A stretch of 64,000 nt of DNA from Xylogone sp. PMI_703 (Eukaryota; Ascomycota; Leotiomycetes), in NCBI GenBank assembly GCA_021399445.1, contig JAJTUQ010000001.1, positions 1,054,001 through 1,118,000 of the forward strand, written 5' to 3'. The notes beneath the pieces are model-generated. The model was not told the DNA's origin, ran no database searches, and saw only the letters and a program-made list of their open reading frames with translations. Below are positions 1-9,654 of the stretch, piece by piece. Within the stretch, counting starts at the first letter, position 1. Each line of letters begins with the position of its first letter. Position numbers and translations under genes: made by a program.

Positions 1-520
1 GGGTTCTTGTACCTCACTTCTGGGAGGATTCGCAAGGGCACTGAAGAGATCAATGGCTACACGACCACCCCCTCTAACTGCATCGAGAAACCAATCCTCC
101 TTAAAAAGGTTGGGATTCTCTTTGGCCGCATCTCTGGTTTTGTTTTTAAAGTAATTGCGATAGTCTTGATCATCAAACGGCAAAAGCGTATTATACACCT
201 CAATTGCGACATCGAGCACATCCACGTAGGATACATCGACCATCCCTGTCACGTATCCAAGTGCTAGCTCTTTTAGCTTGCCTAGCTCGTACTGGCAAGC
301 AAATACAGAGTTCTTCTACGCTGGATGTGCTGGCTCGTTCTCCTTCGTCGTAATCATATTTCCCCGTGTAAAGGAAAGTCAAGAGATAATCGAAAATGGT
401 GGAATCAATATCCAATTCCAGCACGTCATCTTCAATACAAGATTGTAGCGTGGCATATTTGGAAAGTACTCCCTTGTGGATATAATAAGAGTTTGAGTCG
501 CTATCTTTGCAGAAAACCAT
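1..520 (-). pseudogene. BTB/POZ-domain protein, frame-broken and cut by window edge
   Basis: The frame from the ATG at 520 gives a BTB fold: a DSNSYYIHKGVLSKYA stretch (the usual xHkxvLxxxS element), then a VLELDID...FDYLLTFLYTGKYDYDE segment. After about position 320 this frame loses similarity and stops near 200. The expected BTB continuation (YELGKLKELALGYVTGM, then a helical tail with YRNYFKNKTRD) resumes in another minus-strand frame from about 285 to the window edge. An intermediate YLLAS piece reads in the third frame, so at least one net indel lies at about 285-310. No upstream exon could be joined. BTB proteins of this fungal type are usually of unknown function. It could be a real pseudogene or a local sequence error. 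Confidence 0.7.
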
Positions 521-1144
521 GTCGCTATTGTAAGGACTAAATTTAGGACATTAGTCTTCAAGAAGAAAGTAGCGTTGAATTTAGAAATTACCACGCCATG
601 ATGGATACCTCCTCAGATCTATTTTATTACCATTAATTAAAGAAATTCTCACAAAATCTCGTATACCGGGTCGTATAAGTTGTGTGGAGAATATAAGGGT
701 GAACTTACTGAGAGGCCGGTTCCCTGTATCAACAATCAGATTATCGCTGTTTTTCTTTTTCTTATTATAGCTATAATAGATGGTATTTATTAACAATGGG
801 GAATTTCTCAAGCCGCGATTACACGGTGTATTAATAGTTTATTCATAAGTTACGGAAATATGAGCTCATAAATGTTGAGTCCTCACCCTGATGGTTGCAC
901 TCCATACCAAGGTTAGGGAGCGGGAGCGGTTATGTAAACTATAAAAATTATACTTTCAATTAGAACTTTACTTTAAACAGAGTGAAGGGACCGCACTATC
1001 CTCTTGGGGAATAGAGAACTAGTACTTGATATTAGGGCGGATGCAAGCGTAAAAGGAGAAATCATGAGGCACTGGATGCGTAGTAGCCGCAAAGTTTATT
1101 TATTAAGTTATATGCTCATTGAGCTAACTATTGAGTACCCGTCT
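521..1144. other. intergenic, AT-rich
   Basis: No supportable gene. The short open frames here have no domain signal or plausible splice partners. It separates the BTB relic from the 3' end of the SSU1-like gene. The 5' exon of the BTB gene, if it exists, should lie within the first part of this stretch, but I could not identify it. Confidence 0.5.
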
Positions 1145-2414
1145 TCACGTAATTCTCTCTTCGTCAGAGTTGTGTGTATACTCTTGTTTCTTCCATCCAC
1201 TTTTCAATCCTAGAAGCTTTCCGGTTGCTATTCCTTTAATAGTAAATACGGTATTCACAATGGCCATAATAACCAACATGATAGTTAACGCAGTTGACCA
1301 AACGTTAAATGCAGGCGAATCCATCAACGTCCCAAGTTGTACTGCTGCATTCGTGTACACTCCCTATGCTTAAAGGTTAGCTTAAATTTCATATTCAAGA
1401 TGTCTTTCAATGAAGGCACTTGCTTACCCATGGAAATACTAACGACCACGTAGGCAACCCGAAGCTTAACGCTCTAATGCTTCTCTTGCTGTATGCCTCG
1501 TGTGCGATGCTCATGATAGCAAACGCCCACCAAAACGTCCCTTGACCCCATGCCAATAAGCCGCCAAAAATGCTAGCGTATCCAATAGGCTGAGCGGCCT
1601 GCGCAGTCAATAAAATTCCTTTCCCATACCCAGCAAAACTTCCTTTCAGCACGGCCTGGCCAAGCGATTGTAACGCAAAGCTTCCTTGCCCCCATGGGCC
1701 GCAAAGTATCATATCCTTATACAACTGTATCCCTGATGGCGACGAGCGATCAAAGAGACGAGTGAGAAAAATGGTGTCAAGGCCGAGAGCTAGTGGCAGT
1801 CCCATACCCACCATCAAATAAGACACAATAATAACGGGGACTTGCAGGCGGTCGCTCAGAGCTCCATATTGACAAATGACACCTCCACCGGCTGCAGATG
1901 TCAAAGATGCTATCAAGGGCAAGTTGGTTCCCGCTGTTATATTAGAGACTCCTGGTGGCTCGTATTTGACGTATATGTATGGGACTCCAGTGCAGACGAC
2001 AACGGACATGGCAGTATTAATCCACCAGAGAACATATGCGGCAATCCCCCATCCTGCACCCCATACAGACACAACATTAAGATCAATCATAATGACGATG
2101 GTAGTCATTGTGATGGAAATACTGGCCAAGCATGATGTCTCGTTGATATCAGTCAATATAGTCTTGATAGTATACCCTGGATAGATTATGAGTCGTAAAA
2201 AGTAGAGGATGAGGAATAAGATCCATAGAACGAGAGTGTAGACCCAGAGTATTCGGGAGATTATACCAAGCCCGTGAAATTGATAGTGTAGCTGATGTAA
2301 GATAACTGCAATGATACCAATCCCTTTAGGGATAAGGAACCACTGCGTAGTAAAATTGCGGAGAGCAATGCGCACGGGGCTTGTGGGAGCACTTTCAACA
2401 TGCTGGGGACCCAT
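1145..2414 (-). CDS. SSU1/TDT-family sulfite (anion) efflux transporter
   Basis: Two exons, 2414-1428 and 1363-1145, joined over a 64-base GT-AG intron containing GCTAAC. The product is 401 aa, normal for the SLAC1/TDT family. It opens with the family's RNFTTQWFLIPKGIGIIA element, has about ten hydrophobic helices, and carries a CGPWGQGSFALQSLG segment typical of the fungal Ssu1 branch. The family exports sulfite in yeasts; related TDT/SLAC1 proteins move malate, nitrate or chloride at the plasma membrane. The start is an ATG with a hydrophilic leader. It is transcribed in the same direction as the molybdo-oxidoreductase 0.8 kb upstream, so a link to that island is possible but unproven. Substrate cannot be read from sequence. 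Confidence 0.88.
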
Positions 2415-3185
2415 TGTCGAACAATTCCGAGATCAGTCCCTCATTACTATGAACTGCATTCAAACATAATTATCGCAAGATCTGAATCTGAGAAGAAGGT
2501 GTAAGCTGTGGAAGAGACCGAATCGAGCTGAGACATGAGAACCTGGGGGCAATTAAGCATAACATAAATTCAGATACAGCCAATCAGGTAACAAACGAAT
2601 TAGGCTTCCGATGATGTACCGGAAATAATGTCAGTTGTTTATCGACGCTATTGACGAAAAGAAACCGTGACGTACCAAGTGCACGTGATCGAAATACCAC
2701 CCTGTAAATAATGAATACTAAAACTCAGATGTATGTTAAGCATCAAATATACAGTTTTCGAAGGAATCTATAAAAAAGTCATTATCTTTAAGATTGGGGT
2801 TGCCGAAGGCCACAATCGTCTACTGGCACTACCATTTCGAGTCCTTTGTCGGGGGATGTTGCTTCATGCTCACTTCTGTGATGTGACCTCATAAGATAGA
2901 GATATTGAAATGTCTCCTAGGAGAAAATGCTATATAAATTACGTAATACTATGTAAAAGATTGACACCGCAAGTCCCAGAAGCAAGAAATGCCATTGTAG
3001 TAGCTTGGTGGCGTTAATTATGACGAATGTTGGGATGAAGGTATCTAACTATACAGATGGACCTTGAATTAAGTATGAGGATAGGAGTTGAAATTAGTTT
3101 AATGGATAACCCAACGGGCGCGAAACCGTGCCTACGACTGTGGTTGGTTGCAAGAAAATTTTGTCCTTGCCCATCTACTGCCGGT
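2415..3185. other. intergenic; promoter of SSU1-like gene
   Basis: No gene seen. It contains CCAAT (near 2580) and two CGATAA-type GATA sites on the minus strand near 2470 and 2640. The 3' end of the molybdo-oxidoreductase gene lies at its right edge. Confidence 0.5.
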
Positions 3186-6100
3186 TTACAATGGTTCCTG
3201 CTCTTCCTCTCCAACCTTTGGTGCTGGGACAAGTAACGTTTGCGGACTTCTAACCTTTATCTGTTGCTTAACCCACGCAATCATTCTTGTGATCTGCCCC
3301 GTACAGAAAGACACGACTTCAATAAAATCCTTGTCCCATAGCGCCTGACTTGCCGGAACTAGAGCTACAAAATGGCTCTCTACATGTGAAAGATACATGT
3401 AGAAACCTTGCATCGCAACAAGTATCTCATAAGGACTTGTGCTATTAAGACTATGATTGAGTATCGTGTCTTGGATAAGGTGAGAGATCTTTGAGTGGGA
3501 TTCGATGTTCGAGGAACAGTACTTGTCCACCATGGGCTTCAACCCGTCAGAAATAGATTCTGCAAGGCGACAGAGGACCCTGGTGCCGCTATGGATTTCG
3601 TGATCTTTGATAAAACGATCCGGTAGTGTGTGACATATTTTAAGCAAGGTAACTGTAGATTCGTATGTTGCTGAAATCCAGTATTCAACGTGGCGGACGC
3701 GTGGCTGACTAGCGTCGTGGATGGTATCGGCATCTGGCTTGCTTTGAGAGACTTTCTTTTCTATCAGTGTCTGTTGATGTTTGATATGGACTTTAACCTC
3801 GTCAGCTGTAAGTTTCTCAATTTTTACAGCCCCTGATTTAAACATTGGTTGTTTTGATATTGGGTCCCACTGCTCTATTATGGATCAATGTTAGTTAGCT
3901 GTTGGGGAATATATTGTGTTAGTTGATAAGTGCTTACCTTGAGTCAGTTTATTTGCCGCTCTGGCTCTCTCATCTTCCGAATCCCAGTATCTAGTAGAAT
4001 TTAGAAATACCTTGCCAAATCATCAAGGAATTGGGAGTCTTACCCAAAATGAAATGGAATGAATACTTGTCCCTTTGCAATCTGTCCTACTTTAACTGGA
4101 AGCTGAATTTGTCCCCTTCTAGAACTAATGGCAACTTCTTCACCATCTTTAATATCAAGTTCCTCTGCATCCCTCTCTGAGATCTGAATGAAAGGTTTGC
4201 CCCCAGCTTCGCGCAATTCGCGTACTCTTCCTGTTTTCGTCCTCGTATGAAAATGATATACCTGTCTGCCAGTCGAGAGCTGCAAAGGAAATTCCTCATC
4301 AGTCGCTTCAAGACTAGGTATATAATCTGCTGCTTTAAGGATCGCTCTGCCAGCTGGATTCATAGCTTGATACTGCTCTTTAGTAAATGGAGCTCCAGTC
4401 TCAAGGTCATGTCCAAAAGATTCACAATACTCTGTATCAGTGAAGAACTTGCCATCACTAAAGAGTCGTTCCGTGCCATAGGGGTTATCGGAGTTGCAAG
4501 GCCATTGAATACCAGACCCGCCAGTGAGTTTCTCATAACTCATTTCACTATAGTCACAAGGCCGCCCCTTACTCATCCGTCTCCACTCATTGAATGCTCC
4601 TTCTGGTTTGGTCCATGGCGTGAGAAGATTACCGTCTTTATCTCGGAAATCCATGCGACGACCAAAGTCGACGAATATGTCAAAATCAGCCCTTGCTTCT
4701 CCTGGAGGCTCAACGGCCTTATGTGAGATATGAGTGGTTCGGTCCACGTTCGTGAAGCACCCAGTCTTTTCACCCCACTGGGCAGCCGGGAGGACGACAT
4801 CTGCTATAGCAGCCGTTTCAGTAAGAAATGTATCTTGAACCACCACGAAGAGGTTGGGGTTTGTCAGCAGATCCCTTGTCCGAGGAAGGTTTGGTAACGA
4901 AACTAATGGATTCGTACCACTAATCCAAAACATCTGTATAGAGCCATTCTCAATATACTTCAACATATTTTGGATGTAAGTTGGTTCATTCCAGTGGGGC
5001 ACCTTTTCGGTTGGGATGTTCCAGACAGCGGCTATCTCCCGGATATGTTTCGGATTCATGTGGTTTCTAAACCCGGGGAATTCTCCATCACAGCCAGTTT
5101 CCCGATTATTTTGGGCAGTGGGTTGTCCATTCATTTGATAGATGCCACTTCCCGGTTTCCCAATAAGACCACGCAGGAGATTAATGTTGTTAATTTGACA
5201 GGCAGAAGCAGTTGCTTGATTTGATTGGTATACACCCTGCAGAGCCGTCGACAAGAGACTCTTGGCTGTGCCTATAATCTCGGCAGCTCTCTCCAATTGC
5301 ACAGCTGGGATTCCAGAGATAGATTCTACATATTTTGCGTTATACTTTTCAATTTTCTCTCTCAAGGTATCCAGTCCGATGGTATGCTCCTTCACCCACT
5401 CTTCGTTAGCCCACCCATTTTTAAACAGTAGATGTTGGATCCCATTAAGAACGGCCATATTAGTACCAATGCGAGGTGCCAGATGAACAGTAGCTTTCTT
5501 AGCGGTATCAGATATTCTCGGATCGACGACAACAACCTTCGGCGGGTCAGATCCAGCTAATCGGTCGAGCATGCGGGACCATAGAACTGTTTGGGTGGAT
5601 GCTATATTATTATGGCCGACAATGAAGATACAGTCCGTATAATCTATATCTGTGTATGACCCTGGCTGACCATCCGAGCCAAATGATTCTCGCATAGAGG
5701 TCGCAGCTGTTGCAGTGTACAACCGTGTATTCCCATCCCTATTTCTCACGATCAATTTTTCTGCTCATTATACATTCAAAGGGGTCAAACTATACATATT
5801 CAAGGTTTTCAGCCCTGCTTTTCCGATAACAGCCAAGGCATAATACTCTTCTAAGAATAACTGGCCTGTAGTATAAAATCCAATACCATGCGCAGTAAGT
5901 CGGCTCATCACGTCTGTTGCTTTGTTCACGATAAGTGACATAGCTTCATCCCAGGAAGCCCGTTCGAGCTTTCCATTTTTGCGAATGAGAGGATAATGGA
6001 GCCTCTCTTTACTCTTATTAGAGATCCAGCTGGATAATCATCAATTACCCCAATCTATATGGTTTAGGACTTCCACCTACGAATGTAATCCCTTAGGGCC

Positions 6101-6414
6101 CAGCCGTCCTTTATTAACTCGATCAGCAGCTCTACCTCTTATGCCAACTATTTTACCATCTTTAACGCCAATATCGCATCCGCATCCATTACTGCAACAC
6201 CGACAAGAAGCAGTATTAATAAAATTTTCGCGACTTAGAAGGTCATTACACAAACTTACCTGCACATAACGCAGGCACTTTGAACCCATCTATCTGCATC
6301 CTTAATCTGTTTTATGTCAACTCTAGTCGGCCACTCATATTTATATGGTGTTCTTTCGCCCCAAATATCCTTAATTGAATCACGCGACCCGTACGGCTGC
6401 TCCGGCGGATTCAT
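3186..6414 (-). CDS. prokaryote-type bis-MGD molybdopterin oxidoreductase (nitrate reductase/formate dehydrogenase superfamily)
   Basis: Six exons: 6414-6260, 6191-6081, 6029-5796, 5738-4044, 3990-3938, 3874-3186. All introns are 51-68 bases, GT-AG, and the joined frame is open for 978 aa. The N-terminus has an iron-sulfur motif CVMCSNGC (Cys48, 51, 55). The usual fourth Cys lies in a RLGPKG element as Gly83; Lys85 is kept. Next come FYTTGQLFLEEYY, the DGNTRL...FGSDGQPGSY active-site loop, molybdopterin-binding segments (GTNPLVSLP, ADVVLPAAQWGEKTGCFTN), a GGSGIQWPC element, and the C-terminal dinucleotide-binding domain (FPLQLSTGRQVYHFHTRT). About 220 helical residues follow. Residue 174 is Tyr where NapA/NasA/FDH relatives have the Mo-ligand Cys. 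Eukaryotic nitrate reductases belong to the unrelated sulfite-oxidase family, so bacterial origin is inferred. Substrate and electron donor are unknown; activity is doubtful. Confidence 0.9.
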
Positions 6415-6868
6415 AATTGCGAAAGCAGAGTTATACCTTAATTGTTTTTGAGGAATTTCGAAGTATCACCGTAACTGCCTTAATACATGAATACGCCTCA
6501 AACAAGCAGACTGTAAGGCCCTCGGAGATACCTCCTACAACCCCACTTAATTAGTGGTTGATATCTTGTTATATTTGTGATGTAACAGGCCTGGCCCCAT
6601 ACAAGACAGGAACTATGCAGGTTCAAGAGTATTCTTCAGGTAATAGTAACAAGGAGGAACAGGCTATTGCCAAAAACTAGTTGTTCATTGGTACAACCCA
6701 GAACGTTATGGCAGGCCTAGTGACTGACTTCGCGGTCTCCCCCTTCCGAATTCCACAGCGGGTGACTATGACCAACGGGACTATTTCTTGCCTTCTTTTG
6801 CATGTTAGAGGTATATAGTAGCCATGATCGCAATGTTAGGTATCCTTGAATAATCACACGTTGAATCT
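6415..6868. promoter_or_regulatory. divergent promoter between molybdo-oxidoreductase and moeA-like gene
   Basis: 454 bases separate the two divergent ATGs (6414 minus, 6869 plus). At 6520-6527 the sequence CCTCGGAG is the exact complement of CTCCGAGG, which fits the published NirA consensus CTCCGHGG for nitrate-induced genes in Aspergillus. A GATA core follows at 6527-6530, and another lies near 6563, as expected for AreA-type nitrogen control, though neither fits the full HGATAR form. A shared promoter suggests joint control of the enzyme and its cofactor gene. Function is inferred. Confidence 0.55.
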
Positions 6869-8386
6869 ATGTATCTGGACAGGTACACCTTACATTGCTT
6901 CGTGACTATGGAATGCAATATCTCATATGCATCTGCACTGTCCACCCTCCAAGCTACAGCTCATGAGTTTGCAAATCTCCAAACACACAAATACGAGGTG
7001 CTCCCAATTGTACAAGCGCTCGGGCAACTATCAGCAGACACGATCCGTTGCCCAATCTCAACACCTCGCTATAGCACTTCAGCGGTGGATGGATACGCGG
7101 TTCAGTCTTCCCTAACAAGAGAGGCCTCGGCTGAAAATCCATTGACGTTAAAAGTAATCGGGACTATTGCAGCCGGCCAAGTTCCCATATCAGTTTCTAT
7201 TGATGACCAACAAGATGAATCTATCCCATGTGTGGAGATCATGACGGGTGCTCGATTCCCCATTCCAGCAATCTTATCCTTATTATCACCTAAACGGCAA
7301 ATAGATGAATTTGACGCGTCTATAAAGGTAGAAGAGACAGTAGAAGTAAACGGTGCAGATGGTAATGCAAAATATATCCAAATTAAAAAACCTGCTCGAC
7401 GGGGCCAAAATTGGAGACCATCGGGAAATGATTTCAGAGAAGGAAAAGACATTGTTTTGAACAAAGGAGAGAGAATAACTCCTACTCACGTTATGGCTCT
7501 TGCATCGCTAGGGATTGGCGAGATTGCAGTGCAATCTAAACTCAAGGTAACCGTGGTATCTACGGGGCTCGAGATGTTGGAACATGATACGAAAGAGATG
7601 TGTAAGCAAGACGGCAAATGGGTGAGAGATTGCAACGGGCCGTACATCGAAGCCTTCTTGAACCACTTAGGTGTTGATGCAAGGAGGGAAGGCATTATAC
7701 GCGATGATCCTGAGGAGTTTCAGGAGAGGATACTATCAATGTTACATGGCGACTTTTGCGATATTATTATCTGTACCGGCGCGGTATCGATGGGCAAATT
7801 TGATTTCGTGCGATCATCAATTGAGCATCTCGGAGCAAAAATCCAATTCCATAAAGTTGCAATCCGTCCCGGTCATCCTATATTATTTGCAACATTACCT
7901 ACAGAAAGGCGAGCATCATTGGAGGAATATGTGAATGGGTGCACGCGCCAAGCTACAGCTATAAGCACTCCGAATAGTGGTAGTTATTCCCGAAAGAAGG
8001 AAGTAGCATTTTTCAGACTACCTGGGAATCCTATTGCTGCTGCTGTCTGTTTAAGATTTCTTGTTGTTCCATACCTTCGAGCGCTTGGTTCAGACAATAT
8101 GGCCGAAGTACCAAAAGAAGCTGTTGTGAACAGTGCCTTACAAGCATGTAATGGCAATCCAATGGGTTTGTCCAAACCGGCTCACCTTCAGACGTTTTGG
8201 CATGGAAAGCGTTCCTCAGACGGAAAAGTTGTTATTTCAAAGGAGCAAGGATCAAGTCAAATAAGACCGCTACTAGATGCAAACTGTTGGATTAGTATTC
8301 CTCCGGGAGAGGTGGGAGTTCGACATGGTGATAAAGTGCAATCATTTGAGATGTATCCTTTATCATTGAGCTCAGATAAATCATAA
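6869..8386 (+). CDS. MoeA/gephyrin-E-like molybdopterin molybdotransferase, stand-alone
   Basis: Single open frame of 505 aa; the ATG at 6908 (MECNISYASAL) is an equally likely start. MoeA inserts molybdate into adenylylated molybdopterin. Motifs in order: TSAVDGYA (consensus nSaMDGYA) near residue 71, EIMTGARFP, RRGQNWRPSGNDFREG, VVSTGLEML (consensus STGDEL, Asp replaced by Leu), ICTGAVSMGKFDFV, FHKVAIRPGHPILFA, and RLPGNPIAAAVCLRFLVVPYLR. There is no MogA domain, unlike the fused fungal CnxE/gephyrin that normally serves the housekeeping route. It therefore looks like a second, dedicated copy. It is divergent from the bis-MGD oxidoreductase and convergent with the mobA relic, 63 bases away stop to stop. 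Unlike mobA it has no break. Confidence 0.88.
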   Translation: MYLDRYTLHCFVTMECNISYASALSTLQATAHEFANLQTHKYEVLPIVQALGQLSADTIRCPISTPRYSTSAVDGYAVQSSLTREASAENPLTLKVIGTIAAGQVPISVSIDDQQDESIPCVEIMTGARFPIPAILSLLSPKRQIDEFDASIKVEETVEVNGADGNAKYIQIKKPARRGQNWRPSGNDFREGKDIVLNKGERITPTHVMALASLGIGEIAVQSKLKVTVVSTGLEMLEHDTKEMCKQDGKWVRDCNGPYIEAFLNHLGVDARREGIIRDDPEEFQERILSMLHGDFCDIIICTGAVSMGKFDFVRSSIEHLGAKIQFHKVAIRPGHPILFATLPTERRASLEEYVNGCTRQATAISTPNSGSYSRKKEVAFFRLPGNPIAAAVCLRFLVVPYLRALGSDNMAEVPKEAVVNSALQACNGNPMGLSKPAHLQTFWHGKRSSDGKVVISKEQGSSQIRPLLDANCWISIPPGEVGVRHGDKVQSFEMYPLSLSSDKS

Positions 8387-8404
8387 TAATAATTATTATT
8401 ATTA
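8385..8404. repeat. palindromic ATA/TAT microsatellite at gene end
   Basis: Immediately after the moeA stop the sequence is a perfect 20-base self-complementary run of ATA units meeting TAT units. It sits between two convergent 3' ends and could fold in either transcript, as a weak processing signal or simply as a slippage product. Confidence 0.6.
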
Positions 8405-8449
8405 TCGTAGTGCTTTTGTGCTATACAGTACAATAAATACGTATTATCT

Positions 8450-9171
8450 CTATGGTGCCACTTTCTTTTCTTCTAACCATTCCTTCCAGATTAACATAGC
8501 TTCTTCCCATTCTTCTTTTGTGTTCGCTGCTTTGATCCATACCTCTTCGACAGCCACCAATTGAGTGCCATTCATCTGTTTAATGACATTCACTAGCCCA
8601 CTCTTCCCCTTGCTACATTATACTTCAGCTGTTTTAAACTTTCCGGGCTCCAAATAGCTATCAATGGTTCGGGAAAGCCTTCATGATTAACAAAACAGGT
8701 AACAGGGGGTACGTAATCAGATAGAAGTTGGTGAATAGCAGCAACTGGAAGAAGTGGATAGTCACAAGCTATTACTAGCTATGGGACATTTGGAAATAAA
8801 GCATGTGCTGCTAATAAGCCAGCTGCGGGGCTGATATCATCTCCGCCGTCAAAGACAGTTTCAAGTTTGCCAAGGGAGTCTGGCTCGTCCAAATTATATC
8901 CTTTCAAGGAACCGAGTTCCTGGCCTGGTTTTGTCGTTCTTAGTCGTTTTCCTAACATTTTCTCCATTTCTTAGAGCTGTGCCTTGTCCTTGAGAGAGAT
9001 ATAAATTCTATCTACTGCAGGTATCGCAGATCGTAGTGTGCCAATAGCGTGCTCAAAGGCAGGTCGACCATCAGGGAACGGAAGGAGTGCTTTAGGTGAT
9101 CCCATGCGAGAGGATTGGCCTCCCATTAAAAGAAGAACTCTAAGGTCTGATCCCGTCATATCCCTTCGCAT
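8450..9171 (-). pseudogene. mobA-like molybdenum cofactor guanylyltransferase, inactivated
   Basis: From the ATG at 9171 the product begins with the MobA nucleotide-binding signature LLLMGGQSSRMGSPKALLPF, followed by DRIYISLKDKAQL and a TAA stop at 8973-8971. The same frame continues with MEKMLGKRL...GGDDISPAAGLLAAHALFPNVP, then a TAG at 8781-8779 where MobA has a Trp, then LVIACDYPLLP and PEPLIAIWSPESLKQL. At about 8605-8620 the frame breaks: the tail (KSGLVNVIKQMNG to KEWLEEKKVAP) reads in the next frame and ends at 8450. Two stops plus a frameshift in about 240 codons make a working protein unlikely, and none falls in a plausible intron. MobA adds GMP to Mo-molybdopterin to form bis-MGD. 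It has no role in the canonical eukaryotic Mo pathway, so its place beside a bis-MGD enzyme is significant. Confidence 0.85.
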
Positions 9172-9654
9172 ATAGTTATTATCCAAAACGAGGTTAAGGA
9201 ATACGAGAATTTGTAAGGCCAAAATTTAGTAGCTAACTGAGATATTTTCTTGAACATACCTCTCAGCTTATTGATTTGGGATTAACAGGAATTTGCTTTA
9301 GAATGCCGTGTGCCTTATTGTCTGTAAGTGATCTTCCCCCGCCCTGATCTGTGTGGGCCGGTGGTGTAAAGTAATATTCTACTTAGTCAGATTGGTGATA
9401 GAGGGCTTGTTTGGACAAATACCCCGTAAAGCCAGGTATCCCGCTTAAAAATTATTCTTTACGTTATGTCGACTTACGCCTAAGTGCCCCTATTTGATTC
9501 AGGGGGTAGTTTGGAGTATTTATAAGAGTACTCAAGAAAAGACGTAAAAAACATTGAGGAATGTATTAAAAGTCCTGTATAATGACATATATTGTAGTAT
9601 TGATTTTAGGGTCTACTTATTATGTCAGTAGTTCACCATTATACAATCTGAGCT
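9172..9654. other. intergenic
   Basis: Upstream region of the mobA relic and 3' flank of the cation ATPase. No gene, RNA or repeat recognised. Confidence 0.5.

Noticed and set aside
4247..4726. 159-codon plus-strand open frame inside the molybdo-oxidoreductase
   Set aside because: Antisense shadow of exon 4; the minus strand has clear family similarity throughout.
8971..8973. Intron removing the first mobA stop
   Set aside because: No GT-AG pair nearby would remove the stop while keeping the continuous MobA-like frame.
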